DNA of 64,000 bases from Aeromonas tecta (GCF_000820185.1 NZ_CDCA01000045.1:149622-213621), one strand, 5' to 3'; shown: positions 28,040 to 36,896, numbered from the stretch's first letter. Made by a program: numbers and translations. The notes: generated by a model not told the origin, from the sequence alone.

Positions 28040-28223
28040 ACGAAGAGGTGGGCAATCGACTTTACCAAATCCAACGCAGCCCTGGTGGTAACAGGTTGGC
28101 CATTTCCCATTCACGTCTGGCTTGCAGCTGAACCGGGTCGGAAAAGGAATGGCCCACGACTTTACCAAATCAAGGGCTTGTTTGTAATATGCAGGCAGTT
28201 TCCCGTTAACAGATGGAGCTCAG
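28040..28223. repeat. Diverged tandem duplication in the smc-cysZ intergenic region
   Basis: CGACTTTACCAAATC occurs at 28057-28071 and again at 28157-28171, exactly 100 bp apart. Flanks also match with small gaps: GAGGTGGGC versus GGAATGGCC before it, and CATTTCCCATTCACGTCTGG versus CAGTTTCCCGTTAACAGATGG after it. This is an old direct duplication spanning the divergent promoter region of smc and cysZ. Confidence 0.65.
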
Positions 28224-28988
28224 ATGAGCCAATCCCCCAAGATGGTCAAAGATTCAGTCAGCGGTGCAGACTATTTCCTGCGCGGCTTTTCACTCATCCG
28301 CCAACCAGGGATCCGCACCTTCGTGATGATCCCCCTGCTGGTCAACGTGGTGCTGTTTGCCGGCGCCTTCTACGCCCTGTTGCTGCAGGTAGACAGCCTG
28401 TTCGCCTGGTTGCATCAGCAGATCCCGGCCTGGCTCGGCTGGCTCGACTACCTGCTGTGGCCCATCGCCCTGGTCACCATACTGGTGGTGTTCTCCTTCA
28501 TCTTCAGCTCGGTGACCAACTGGATCGCCGCCCCCTTCAACGGCCTGCTGGCGGAGAAGGTGGAACAGATCCTCACCGGTGAGGTGGTGAGCGATGCCGG
28601 CATGCTGGACGTGGTCAAGGATGTGCCACGCACCTTTGGTCGCGAGTGGACAAAACTGAAGTACTACCTGCCCAAGGCCATCGGTTGTCTCATCCTGTTC
28701 CTCATCCCGGTGGTGGGACAGACGATAGCCCCGGTGCTCTGGTTCCTGTTCAGCGCCTGGATGATGGCGATCCAGTACGTGGATTACCCGTTCGACAACC
28801 ACAAGATTGACTTCACCACCATGCGCGATGCCCTCAAGCAGCGCCGTGGCAAGTGCCTGAGTTTCGGCGCCCTGGTCACCCTCTTCTCCGCCATTCCGGT
28901 GGTGAACCTGTTTGTGATGCCGGTCGCCATCTGCGGCGCCACCGCCATGTGGGTGGATCACTATCGACACGAGCAGCTCCGCCGCTGA
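28224..28988 (+). CDS. cysZ: Sulfate transporter CysZ
   Basis: 254 residues, the usual family length. Four hydrophobic blocks, with [28 protein letters not shown] at the start and the characteristic [26 protein letters not shown] ([19 protein letters not shown]) and C-terminal cytoplasmic regions. CysZ imports sulfate for cysteine synthesis. Divergence from smc-zipA-ligA is a common gammaproteobacterial arrangement. GGAG precedes the ATG. CysB control is likely from other bacteria, but no clear CysB site was identified. Confidence 0.92.
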   Translation: MSQSPKMVKDSVSGADYFLRGFSLIRQPGIRTFVMIPLLVNVVLFAGAFYALLLQVDSLFAWLHQQIPAWLGWLDYLLWPIALVTILVVFSFIFSSVTNWIAAPFNGLLAEKVEQILTGEVVSDAGMLDVVKDVPRTFGREWTKLKYYLPKAIGCLILFLIPVVGQTIAPVLWFLFSAWMMAIQYVDYPFDNHKIDFTTMRDALKQRRGKCLSFGALVTLFSAIPVVNLFVMPVAICGATAMWVDHYRHEQLRR

Positions 28989-29005
28989 GGCCGGCAGCCA
29001 TAACT

Positions 29006-29033
29006 AAAAGAGGGGGCGAAAGCCCCCTTTTCA
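29006..29033 (+). terminator. Terminator after cysZ
   Basis: AAAAGAGGGGGC / GCCCCCTTTT stem with a GAAA-type loop. Confidence 0.88.
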
Positions 29034-29122
29034 TTACTTAATCTAATGCCAATATGAGATAGCTTGTCGCGCCAGCACAGGCTTGTTAGGATGCGGGCCT
29101 TTCTCGCACCCTGGGATAACTC

Positions 29123-29737
29123 ATGTTACATGCACTCTTCTTGCTCGGCCTGGTAGCCGAAGGGATGACTGGCGCGCTGGCGGCGGGTCGGCGGCGGATG
29201 GATCTGTTTGGCGTGGTCATCATCGCCTCGGCGACGGCCATCGGCGGCGGCACCATTCGGGATGTGCTGCTGGGGCATTATCCCCTGCTCTGGGTCGAAC
29301 ATCCTCACTATGTGGTACTGGTCGCGGGCGCCGCGCTGGTCAGCGTCATCTGCGCGCCCCTGATGCGCTACCTCGGCAAGCTGTTCATGGCCCTCGATGC
29401 GCTGGGGCTGGTGGTGTTTTCCATCTTTGGCGCCGCCCGGGCGCTGGAGATGGGCCACGGTGCCGGCATCGCCTGCATCATGGCGGTGGTGACCGGCGTC
29501 TTCGGTGGCGTGCTGCGCGACTTGCTGTGCCAGCGTATCCCGCTGGTGTTTCGGCGCGAGCTCTATGCTGCCGTCTCCCTGGTCACGGCCGGCCTTTACT
29601 GCCTCGCACTGGATCAGGGCCTGCCCAATGACTGGGCCGCCTTCGGGGCGATCGGTATCGGCTTCGTGTTGCGGTTGCTGGCAGTACGCTTCAAGTGGGG
29701 GCTGCCCACCTTCAATTACCAGTACGCCACCCATTGA
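29123..29737 (+). CDS. TRIC-type cation channel family protein (YicG/YadS, UPF0126)
   Basis: 204 residues with about seven hydrophobic helices in two repeats. The glycine-rich motifs ASATAIGGGTIRDVLLGHYPLLW and MAVVTGVFGGVLRDLLCQRIPLVFR are the family signature, one per repeat. Bacterial TRIC homologues form trimeric cation channels in the inner membrane, and some relatives have been linked to glycine uptake; function here is not certain. Monocistronic, ending at a bidirectional terminator. Confidence 0.85.
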   Translation: MLHALFLLGLVAEGMTGALAAGRRRMDLFGVVIIASATAIGGGTIRDVLLGHYPLLWVEHPHYVVLVAGAALVSVICAPLMRYLGKLFMALDALGLVVFSIFGAARALEMGHGAGIACIMAVVTGVFGGVLRDLLCQRIPLVFRRELYAAVSLVTAGLYCLALDQGLPNDWAAFGAIGIGFVLRLLAVRFKWGLPTFNYQYATH

Positions 29738-29775
29738 GCGCGCCAGCTTCTGGCCTGGCCGAGCAAATAACAGCC

Positions 29776-29807
29776 AATAAAAAAGCGCCCATCGGCGCTT
29801 TTTTATT
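29776..29807. terminator. Bidirectional terminator
   Basis: AATAAAAAAGCGCC / GGCGCTTTTTTATT perfect 14-bp stem with a 4-nt loop, between convergent genes. Confidence 0.9.
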
Positions 29808-29830
29808 GAGAACTGAGGCACGGATCAGGC

Positions 29831-30082
29831 TTAGTTGATCCCTTCCGAACTGAAGAAGGTGGCCTTGTCGGCGATGAAACGGATCTTGATGTTCTTGCCA
29901 TCCTTACCCCAGATGCAACTGGTGGTACCGAGCGCATCGTCGCAGCGCTCCGCCTTGCCGAGTATGGTGCTCGCCTCGGCGTAGCTGATGCCCATCTTCA
30001 GCTTGTCGTAGTTCTCACGGTTCAGTTTGCTGCAACCGGTCAACAACAGGGCGATCATTCCCCCGATCAGAATCTGCTTCAT
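29831..30082 (-). CDS. Small lipoprotein, SmpA/DUF3862-like
   Basis: 83 residues. Signal peptide with lipobox LLTGC at about 13-17. The mature part has the KLKMGISYAEASTILGKAERCDD segment typical of the BamE/SmpA-OmlA and DUF3862 folds, then a Cys-containing strand (TTSCIWGKDGKNIKIRF) whose Cys may pair with that in ERCDD. It is probably anchored to an envelope membrane; it is not BamE itself, being shorter and lacking its flanking genes. The precise role is unknown. Confidence 0.78.
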   Translation of the reverse strand: MKQILIGGMIALLLTGCSKLNRENYDKLKMGISYAEASTILGKAERCDDALGTTSCIWGKDGKNIKIRFIADKATFFSSEGIN

Positions 30083-30142
30083 CTGTCTCTCCTCTGACTA
30101 GTGACCAGAGCCTAGCAGCTGGCATCCCCTCGTGACCAGTGG

Positions 30143-30700
30143 CTACCAGCTGCGAACGGGGCCTGTGTCCAGGTGCACGAAGTTATCAGACTGGTAATAA
30201 CCCACGCCGCCGACCTTGAGGTTCAGGGCCGCCTTGCGCAGGTGTGCCAGTTGCACGCCGGGGATCCGTACGTCCACCGCCTGCCCCAGGGTATGGTAAC
30301 TGTGTTTGGCGACACCCCGGCTGTGCTGCCGTTTCTGGCGATTGGTCGCCGGGGATCGATAACCCGAGATGAGCTGGATTTCCCCCTGACGGCCCAACTT
30401 GTGCTGCAGCAGGAACAGCTGATCAAACAGCTTTTTATCGATATTAAACACTTCATTTCTGCGGTAATCGCGGAAGATATGATTAAGCTCGGCCAAGCCA
30501 TCCCGCAGATAGTGGCCGTTCTCCCAATAGCTGGCCTGCACCCGCTCGCCAGTATTGAGATTGAAGAAACTCAGTTCACGCCCCGTCGTGCTGCGGCTCG
30601 CCATCGCCGGAAACGACACCAGGCTGGCCCCCATCAGGCAACCGGCTCCCAGCAGCAGACGACGTCGGCTTATCTCTTGTTCCAGCATCGGTTCGTCCAT
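30143..30700 (-). CDS. mepK: YcbK/MepK-type murein DD-endopeptidase (M15/DUF882)
   Basis: 185 residues from ATG 30700, aligned with the start of E. coli YcbK; a longer reading frame runs upstream without support. Tat-like signal (SRRRLLLGAGCLMGASLVSFPAMA). The zinc-peptidase motifs are SRGVAKHSYHTLGQAVDVRI (H and D ligands) and FVHLDTGPVRSW (H ligand). MepK cleaves peptide cross-links, including LD-links, during cell-wall growth. It lies just downstream of ldtD on the same strand, the same order as E. coli ycbB-ycbK. A terminator lies between them, so they may be separate units. Confidence 0.9.
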   Translation of the reverse strand: MDEPMLEQEISRRRLLLGAGCLMGASLVSFPAMASRSTTGRELSFFNLNTGERVQASYWENGHYLRDGLAELNHIFRDYRRNEVFNIDKKLFDQLFLLQHKLGRQGEIQLISGYRSPATNRQKRQHSRGVAKHSYHTLGQAVDVRIPGVQLAHLRKAALNLKVGGVGYYQSDNFVHLDTGPVRSW

Positions 30701-30791
30701 CGCATCGTTAAGTAAAACTGGTGAATAAATTTGATACAGACGCCTGAAACTACCCGCCGATAAAAGCCCTGTCAAACCGCAAACGCCCATA

Positions 30792-30820
30792 GAAAAGCCC
30801 GGCATGAGCCGGGCTTTTCA
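30792..30820. terminator. Terminator downstream of ldtD
   Basis: GAAAAGCCCGGC / GCCGGGCTTTTC perfect 12-bp stem, 4-nt loop, with T-rich ends. Confidence 0.85.
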
Positions 30821-30834
30821 CTCTGTGGCGGGGA

Positions 30835-32316
30835 TCACAACAAGCGGCTCTGGAAGCTCACTCGATCGAATCCGTAAATATCGTTGCGCAGCTGCTGACG
30901 ACCCTCGTCATCGATCCAGCTGCTCCAGTAGACGGTGAACACCGGAATAGGGGTGGTCAGCGGCAGCCACTTGGTCTGGGTCTCCTTCAAGATGCTGGCG
31001 ACCTTGTCCGGCTGATAACGGGAATCCGCCAGCAGCAGCTCGGCCAGATCGTCCGCGTGCTCGACCCGGATGCAGCCGGAGCTAAAGGCGCGAGCCCCTT
31101 GCTCGAACAGGGCCTTGCGCGGGGTCGAGTGTAGATAGATGGCCTCGTTGTTGGGCAGATAGAACTTGTAGCGCCCCAGAGCATTGTGATCGCCCGGCTT
31201 TTGTCGCAGCCGGTAGGGGAAGCCTGATGCCAGCGCCTGATGCCAGCCATCTTCACTGAACTGCACCGGATTGCCCTCGCCATCGATCACCTCGAACTGC
31301 TCCCGATCGAGATAGGCAGGATCCCGGCCCAACTTGGGCAGGATGTCCTTGCTCAGGATGGAGCGCGGCACGTGCCAGGCGGGGTTGAGTACGATGGAGC
31401 GGATCTCGCTGGCGAGGATGGGGGTGGCCCGCTGCTCCTTGCCGACGATGACTCTGCTGGTGAAGACCTCGTTGCCGGACTCCACCACGCTCAGGCGATA
31501 ATCCGGAATATTGACCAGCACATAGCGACCGGCCAGATGATCCACCAGATCCCGGCGCCACAGATTGCGCAGCAACAGGCTGGCGCGCACTTGCGGCCCG
31601 GTATTGAGCCAGCTGCGGGTCTGCCGGCCGATGATGCCATCGGCGGTCAGGCCGTGGCGGCGCTGGAACTGCTTGATGGCCGCTTCAGTGTCTGCATCAT
31701 AGGTGGCGTCCTGATGGTTGGGCGCGCCGTCGCCCAGCTCGTTGAGGATGGAGCGGATCTGGCCGAGTTCGGTTGAGCTCTCACCGGCGCGCAGAGTCGG
31801 CATGTCCAGATTGGGCCAATGCTTGGCCATGGGCATAGCCAGCAGCTTGCGCACTTCCTCGCGCACCGCCTCGTACTCGGCGACCTGGGGTCTGAGCTGT
31901 TTGACCTGATCCAGCAGATTGTCACCCATCGGCTCATGGGCAAGGGGCTTGGTCAAGTCGAGCTTGAGGGTCTGCATCTGTTCGCGGGCGACCAGATCCA
32001 TGGCACGCCAGGCCTGCTGGAAGCGAGCAAGCTTGCCAAAGGCTTCATCGTAGAGGGCGCCACGCCGCTCGCTCGGCGTCTTTTGCAGTTGCTGCCAGAG
32101 CCGGTAGAAATCCGGGTGCAACTGGGCGAGTACCGCCTCTTGCAACTGGCTCTCCAGCTCACGACGCTCCTGTTCGGCGGTGCTGCTCTGGTACCAGTCG
32201 TGTTGAACGCTGGGGCTGGCCACCACTATCTGTTCTGTGCTGGCATGCGCCATGCCAGCAGGCCAGCAGCCCAGCCAGATGAGGTTTGCCAACGCCAACC
32301 AATACTTCTTACCCAT
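30835..32316 (-). CDS. ldtD: L,D-transpeptidase LdtD (YcbB)
   Basis: 493 residues from ATG 32316. A GTG four codons upstream has a better-placed GAGG, so the true start may be slightly earlier. Signal peptide ends near GMAHA. A peptidoglycan-binding domain (QFQRRHGLTADGIIGRQTRSWLN) is followed by a YkuD catalytic domain with IYLHSTPRKALF and the active-site C415 in SSGCIRVEHADDL. LdtD makes 3-3 cross-links in murein and is induced by envelope stress in E. coli. Its neighbour MepK can cut such links, so the pair may balance LD-cross-linking. Confidence 0.92.
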   Translation of the reverse strand: MGKKYWLALANLIWLGCWPAGMAHASTEQIVVASPSVQHDWYQSSTAEQERRELESQLQEAVLAQLHPDFYRLWQQLQKTPSERRGALYDEAFGKLARFQQAWRAMDLVAREQMQTLKLDLTKPLAHEPMGDNLLDQVKQLRPQVAEYEAVREEVRKLLAMPMAKHWPNLDMPTLRAGESSTELGQIRSILNELGDGAPNHQDATYDADTEAAIKQFQRRHGLTADGIIGRQTRSWLNTGPQVRASLLLRNLWRRDLVDHLAGRYVLVNIPDYRLSVVESGNEVFTSRVIVGKEQRATPILASEIRSIVLNPAWHVPRSILSKDILPKLGRDPAYLDREQFEVIDGEGNPVQFSEDGWHQALASGFPYRLRQKPGDHNALGRYKFYLPNNEAIYLHSTPRKALFEQGARAFSSGCIRVEHADDLAELLLADSRYQPDKVASILKETQTKWLPLTTPIPVFTVYWSSWIDDEGRQQLRNDIYGFDRVSFQSRLL

Positions 32317-32407
32317 GCTTCTTACCACGCTTACCTCATATCGGTTCACTTCGGCCTGTCAGGCGCAACGGTCAGATGCCCATGATGCTGGAATGCCAGC
32401 GACTTTG

Positions 32408-33175
32408 CTAGCGGGCGGGCGTGTAACGACGCCAGATGAGCGCATGCTCGTCACTCTTGCCAACGGCGCCGAGTGCCTGGTTGAAACGCGCTACGAAATC
32501 GCTCGACAGGGTTCTCTTGCTCAACATGAAATAGGTCGGGGTCTCATAGACCCGCATGGCATGGGGAACTATGCCCTCAGCCAGCCCCTCTTTCTTCAGA
32601 CCCCAGGGCGTCGCCAAAATATCCCCAAGAAAGCCATCGATCCGCCCCAGCTGGAGTTTGCGGTAGTTTTGCGCGTCGTTGACCTGGCTCACCTGGGCCT
32701 GGTAGCGCAGCAACAGCGCGGCAATCTCGGCGCCATAGTAATAATCCTTGGTCACCCCCAATGTGTGTCCTTTGGCGAGCCAGCTGGCCAGGTCCGGCTC
32801 GGCATAGTTATCGATCTTGCGCACCCAGAGTGCGCTGCGCCCCGGGTTATAGGCGCTGGAAAACCAGGCGTAACGCACCCTGTCATCAAAGAAATAAGCC
32901 TCCATGGCGATATCCAGTCTGCCCTGTGCCAAGTCTTGCAGCACCCGTTTCCAGGGCCGCTCGATATAGACCAGACGGCAGCCCAGTCGAGTCGATATCG
33001 CATTGAGATAATCCACCGCGAAACCGCGCAGCTGTCGACTCACGCCATCTTGCTGGTAATAGTGATAGGGCGGCCAGTTGTCGAAACCGACCCGCAAGGG
33101 GGTTGTACAGAGCGGCTTGGCCCACGCCAATGAGGCGGGCAACGAGAAGATCAGGCAGAGAAATAGCAGCCTCAT
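32408..33175 (-). CDS. Periplasmic SBP_bac_3-type amino-acid-binding-like protein
   Basis: 255 residues. Signal peptide MRLLFLCLIFSLPASLAWA, then a bilobed binding fold starting LRVGFDNWPPYHYYQQDG, with RGFAVDYLNAISTRLGCRLVYIERPWKRVLQDLAQGRLDIAMEAYFFDDR typical of PF00497. No ABC permease or ATPase is nearby. Aeromonas-type genomes carry many such orphan proteins, some of which feed sensory systems. The ligand is not deducible. Transcribed towards ldtD, with a 91-bp gap. Confidence 0.8.
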   Translation of the reverse strand: MRLLFLCLIFSLPASLAWAKPLCTTPLRVGFDNWPPYHYYQQDGVSRQLRGFAVDYLNAISTRLGCRLVYIERPWKRVLQDLAQGRLDIAMEAYFFDDRVRYAWFSSAYNPGRSALWVRKIDNYAEPDLASWLAKGHTLGVTKDYYYGAEIAALLLRYQAQVSQVNDAQNYRKLQLGRIDGFLGDILATPWGLKKEGLAEGIVPHAMRVYETPTYFMLSKRTLSSDFVARFNQALGAVGKSDEHALIWRRYTPAR

Positions 33176-33497
33176 GAATCATCCTTGACGATGTGACGCG
33201 CCATCTTAAATCTGCACAGGGAAAATGGCGACAGATCCTGCCACAGCAATGTGCAATATCAGCCATTTGCCTGAGAAGGCCGCCTGCTGTAGCGCGGGAT
33301 GCGTTTGACAATAACCACGGGGCTCTGAAGCCAGTCCTGAGGTGGCACGCCTGCCGCCCAAAGGCATTTGGAGAGCAGGGGTATTGGGGTTAATATGTGA
33401 GCAAATTTATTTTTGTGATCTACTATGCTTTTTTTGCAATTGGATTAGCATATGCGCGAAATCTGCCTACCCATCCGTCAGGCGTCGAGTGAGTAAT
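33176..33497. other. Intergenic region upstream of the glycosylation operon
   Basis: 322 bp without a convincing ORF. The right half (about 33385-33470) is markedly A/T-rich compared with its surroundings and contains TGTGATCT at 33414-33421, a single CRP-like half-site. The operon promoter probably lies there. No hairpin was seen. Confidence 0.4.
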
Positions 33498-34043
33498 ATG
33501 ACCTACAAAAAGTTCGGTTTTATGGCTGCCATCATGGCCTTGAGTGGTTTTTACCTCTACACCCTCTATCTGGCTGCTCACCCCAACGTGAGCCTGGCTT
33601 ATAAACTCTATTACCTGGAAGGCAAGACCCGCTTCTGGGAGCACAACTCCAGCATGACCTACCAGCCGGGTAACGAACTCAATCTCACCAAGCCGAGCCG
33701 CTTCCTCTCCAGTGAAGGCTGGGCCAAGAAGCCAAGCGCCGACGGTACCGAGCTGAGCGGTCAGGGCGGTCTCTACTTCGTCTTGCCCAAGCATCAGGCA
33801 CAGCCTGAGCAGGTCACCATCCAGGCCAGGATCAACAGCCCGGAGGCTGGTACCCTGCTCAAGGTCGCCCTGGGTCACGACTTCACCACCACGGTCAAAC
33901 TGGCCAAGGCAGGCATCAACGAGATCCGGCTCAACCTGCCCGGTGAATCCTTGACCGCCGATCCCAAGCATCCCAATTTCCTGGCTCTCTCTGCCCCGAC
34001 ACCGCTCAACGTACAGTCTGTGCGCCTGACCGTGGCCCAGTGA
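33498..34043 (+). CDS. Membrane-anchored protein of unknown function, first gene of glycosylation operon
   Basis: 181 residues from ATG 33498 (GAGTGAGT upstream); a longer frame reaches into the A/T-rich promoter. One N-terminal hydrophobic helix (about 6-24: FGFMAAIMALSGFYLYTLYL), then a soluble, probably periplasmic, domain rich in beta-strand-like patterns (GGLYFVLPKHQ, TLLKVALGHDFTTTVKLAKAGINEIRLNLPGE), which suggests a beta-sandwich, perhaps carbohydrate-binding. I do not recognise a family. It begins the transcription unit that contains GtrB-like, GtrA-like and PIG-V-like genes, so a role in handling or presenting the glycan is plausible but unproved. Confidence 0.75.
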   Translation: MTYKKFGFMAAIMALSGFYLYTLYLAAHPNVSLAYKLYYLEGKTRFWEHNSSMTYQPGNELNLTKPSRFLSSEGWAKKPSADGTELSGQGGLYFVLPKHQAQPEQVTIQARINSPEAGTLLKVALGHDFTTTVKLAKAGINEIRLNLPGESLTADPKHPNFLALSAPTPLNVQSVRLTVAQ

Positions 34044-34098
34044 AGATAAAACACTAAAAATCAGTTCTTAAACGTGATTTTCTAATAAGGAAGTTCCC

Positions 34099-35136
34099 AT
34101 GTCGCATGCCGATTTTCGACTCTCTCTGGTCGTGCCCGTTTACAACGAAGAAGAGAGCATAGACGCCTTCATCAGCGCGATAGACAACGAGCTCGCACCG
34201 CTCAAAGACCAGCTCGAGATCGTGTTCGTCAACGATGGCAGCCGCGACCGTACTCGTGAGGTGGTCGAGCAGGCCATCGCCCGCGATCCCCGCGTCACCT
34301 TGGTCAATCTGGCCCGTAACTTCGGCAAAGAAGCCGCCATGACCGCCGGCCTGCATCAGGCCAAGGGCGATGCCATCGTCCCCATGGACGTGGATCTGCA
34401 AGATCCTCCTGCCCTCATTCTGGAATTCGTCAAACTGTGGCAGACCGGCGGCTATGACACCGTTTACGGCATCCGGGTCGATCGCAGCGCCGACACCCCG
34501 ATGAAGCGCCTTACCGCCGGCGGCTTCTACCGCTTCTTCAATGCGCTCTCCACCAGCACCAAGCTGCCGGAGAACGCCGGTGACTTCCGCCTGATCGACC
34601 GCAGGGTAGTCGAGGCGCTCAAACAGCTGCCAGAGCGCAACCGCTTCATGAAGGGTCTGTTTGCCTGGGCGGGTTTCCGCGCCGTCGGCGTTCCCTACGA
34701 GCGCCCCGCCCGCCACGCGGGTGAAACCAAGTTCAACTACTGGAAGCTGTGGAACTTCGCCCTCGATGGTCTGCTCAGCTTCTCCAGCTGGCCGCTGCGG
34801 GTGTGGAGCTACGTCGGGGTCGGTGTCTCGCTGATCGCCTTCCTCTACATCCTCAAGATCATCACCCAGGTGCTGTTCTTTGGCATCGACGTGCCAGGTT
34901 ACGCCTCGCTGATGTCGGTGATGCTGTTCCTCGGCGGCATCCAGCTACTCTCCCTTGGCATCATCGGCGAATACATTGGCCGCATGTTCGTCGAGGTGAA
35001 ACAGCGCCCCGTCTACCTCATCGAAGGGGTCTACGGCCAATACGCCCAGCAAGAAGCAACAAAAGAGCAGCAAGCGGACAACAAACCGCAGGCCGCCGCC
35101 CCCGCCAAGGGTGAGCAGGAGTCCGCGCCTCAATGA
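34099..35136 (+). CDS. GtrB/ArnC-like polyprenyl-phosphate glycosyltransferase (GT2)
   Basis: 345 residues. The GT2 domain begins LSLVVPVYNEEESIDAFI, with EIVFVNDGSRD and the metal-binding DVD in PMDVDLQDPPA. Two C-terminal membrane helices and the GEYIGRMFVEVKQRPVYLI ending are those of GtrB/DPM1-type enzymes, which transfer a sugar from a nucleotide donor to undecaprenyl phosphate at the cytoplasmic face. The final about 35 residues are a Gln/Ala/Lys-rich tail not usual for the family. AATAAGGAAG precedes the ATG. The gene overlaps the next by 4 nt. Confidence 0.9.
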   Translation: MSHADFRLSLVVPVYNEEESIDAFISAIDNELAPLKDQLEIVFVNDGSRDRTREVVEQAIARDPRVTLVNLARNFGKEAAMTAGLHQAKGDAIVPMDVDLQDPPALILEFVKLWQTGGYDTVYGIRVDRSADTPMKRLTAGGFYRFFNALSTSTKLPENAGDFRLIDRRVVEALKQLPERNRFMKGLFAWAGFRAVGVPYERPARHAGETKFNYWKLWNFALDGLLSFSSWPLRVWSYVGVGVSLIAFLYILKIITQVLFFGIDVPGYASLMSVMLFLGGIQLLSLGIIGEYIGRMFVEVKQRPVYLIEGVYGQYAQQEATKEQQADNKPQAAAPAKGEQESAPQ

Positions 35137-35504
35137 TCTCCCGCGAGGAATTCTGGCGTCTGGTTCGCTTTGGTTTCGTCGGCGGGGGGGCAACCCTCGT
35201 CGATCTTGGCACCTCGATTGCGCTGTTTCGTACCTGGCCCACCATCTCGGAGCACCTGGTCACCACCCTGGCGTTTGCGGTGGCGTTCTGGTTCTCCTTC
35301 TTTGGCCACCGTTACATCACCTTCCAAAAGCAGGGGGCAGCCAGCAAGTTCCTGCTGGTCGCGCTCTTCTCACTAGTGGTGCGTAATCTGCTCTTGAGCG
35401 GCCTGCTGTTTGCGGGCCTCTCCGGCCTGCTCCCCGTGGTGATTGCCGCCTTGGCGGTGACCGTACTCACCTACATCCTCTCTCGCATCTGGGTATTTGC
35501 CTGA
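35133..35504 (+). CDS. GtrA-family membrane protein (candidate polyprenyl-sugar flippase)
   Basis: 123 residues with four membrane helices. The opening EFWRLVRFGFVGGGATLVDLGTSIALFRTW and the middle FWFSFFGHRYITFQ are the PF04138 signature. GtrA proteins are thought to flip undecaprenyl-phosphate-linked sugars to the periplasmic face. The start overlaps the GtrB-like gene by 4 nt, and its stop overlaps the next gene's start (TGATG), so translation of the three is coupled. Confidence 0.9.
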   Translation: MISREEFWRLVRFGFVGGGATLVDLGTSIALFRTWPTISEHLVTTLAFAVAFWFSFFGHRYITFQKQGAASKFLLVALFSLVVRNLLLSGLLFAGLSGLLPVVIAALAVTVLTYILSRIWVFA

Positions 35505-36664
35505 TGAATGACATGACAATGCCTACCCCCGCCACCGCGGGGCCTTATCGCCCGTCCCTGCGGATTAGCAGCCGTGACTGGCTGATGATCATCGCCGCCT
35601 TCGTGCTGAGTCGAGCCGCTCTTTATGGCATGGGCTACTTCGGTGTCCAGCTCTACGGAGCCCCCGGCATAGGCCCGCTGCAAGCGTACTGCCAGTTCGA
35701 CTGTGTCTGGTTCCAGCGCATCATCGAAAACGGCTATGACCTCTACCCACGCTGGCTCAGCAAGGGCAATGCGGCCAACTGGGCCTTCATGCCTCTCTAC
35801 CCCATGCTGGCCGGCGGCCTCTCCACCCTGCTCAACATCGAGAGCCTGATCGGCCTGATGCTGGTGGCCAACATCGCCTTCTTCATCAGCCTGCCGCTGA
35901 TGCTGCTGGTGCTGCGTCAGCTCAAGCTAGGGGATGACACGGCCCGGTTCGGGGTCTGGCTGCTGGCCTTCTCGCCCTTCTCTGCCTACTTCGTCTCCGG
36001 CTACACCGAGCCCATGTTCATGGCGCTGATGCTGGGCATGTTCCTGTTCGCCTATCGCGAGCAGTGGCTGATGGTGGCCTTCCTTGGCATCTTCATCTCC
36101 GGCACCCGCAATCTGGGGGTGATGATGGTGTTCCCGGTGCTGATCCTGGCGCTGCAGGCCTATGGCTGGCGCGAGTTCTTCCGCTTCACCGAGCGGGCCT
36201 TCAAGGTGGTGTTTACCCTCTGGGTCATTCCATTCGGTCTGTTCGCCTACATGGTCTATCTCTACCACCTCACCGGTGATGCGCTGGCGTTCAAGCACAT
36301 TCAGGTCGCCTGGGGCCGTTACATGGACAGCCCCCTTGACTGGTGGCTCAGTGGTTTTGAGCTCGGTGGCCGCAAGGCCTACCTCTCCATCATGGTGATC
36401 TTCGGCTGGTGTCTGAACGGCTATCTGTTCAGCCAGAAACGCTGGGCCGAGGCGACCCTGATGTTCATCTGTTGCACCATACCGCTGATGACCGGGCTCA
36501 ACGCCATGCCGCGCTACATGTTCGGACTCTATCCGACACTGTTGGCCATCATACTGCTGACCCATCGCTGGCCTGCCATTCGCCCGGCCATCCTGTGCAT
36601 CAGCGGCATGGTTGCCTCCTTCATCGCAGTGGCCTTCGTCAACTTCAAGTTCTTTACCGTCTGA
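35504..36664 (+). CDS. Multi-pass glycosyltransferase, PIG-V/mannosyltransferase-like
   Basis: 386 residues with about nine hydrophobic helices. After the first helix come CQFDCVWFQRIIENGYD and WAFMPLYPMLAGGLS, patterns typical of the PIG-V/DUF2029 type of GT-C enzymes that use lipid-linked sugars at the outer face of the membrane. The D in FDCVW occupies the usual position of the catalytic Asp of the first external loop. In Shigella-type Gtr modules the third gene is the acceptor-specific transferase; this protein takes that position. Acceptor unknown (O-antigen, flagellin, other surface glycan). Confidence 0.8.
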   Translation: MNDMTMPTPATAGPYRPSLRISSRDWLMIIAAFVLSRAALYGMGYFGVQLYGAPGIGPLQAYCQFDCVWFQRIIENGYDLYPRWLSKGNAANWAFMPLYPMLAGGLSTLLNIESLIGLMLVANIAFFISLPLMLLVLRQLKLGDDTARFGVWLLAFSPFSAYFVSGYTEPMFMALMLGMFLFAYREQWLMVAFLGIFISGTRNLGVMMVFPVLILALQAYGWREFFRFTERAFKVVFTLWVIPFGLFAYMVYLYHLTGDALAFKHIQVAWGRYMDSPLDWWLSGFELGGRKAYLSIMVIFGWCLNGYLFSQKRWAEATLMFICCTIPLMTGLNAMPRYMFGLYPTLLAIILLTHRWPAIRPAILCISGMVASFIAVAFVNFKFFTV

Positions 36665-36691
36665 CGCCGTCTGACGAAAAAACGCTCGAAC

Positions 36692-36720
36692 AATGCCGGT
36701 CACTCGACCGGCATTTTTTA
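36692..36720 (+). terminator. Terminator of the glycosylation operon
   Basis: AATGCCGGTC / GACCGGCATT stem followed by a T-run. Confidence 0.88.
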
Positions 36721-36896
36721 TGGGCGCAGCTCAGAGCGGTCGCACGGCAGGCATCACACTTTGTTCCGCTTGAAAACGTAACCATTTGAACTGACCTCAC
36801 AAATCGGGATTTTACCGATCCAGCCGCTGCCTTTAGCCCCCTAGAATAAGCTCCTCAACGGGATCCGACCCGCTCACCCAGCTCAAGGAATGGCTT

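Noticed and set aside
34099..36664. Phage-borne serotype-conversion cassette
   Set aside because: The gene types resemble gtrB-gtrA-gtr, but there is no integrase, attachment site, tRNA or other phage gene, and the base composition looks like that of the neighbours.
36721..36896. MalT box or CRP site upstream of the amylase gene
   Set aside because: No segment matched the known sites well enough; only a possible TAGAAT -10 at 36842 was seen, without a matching -35.
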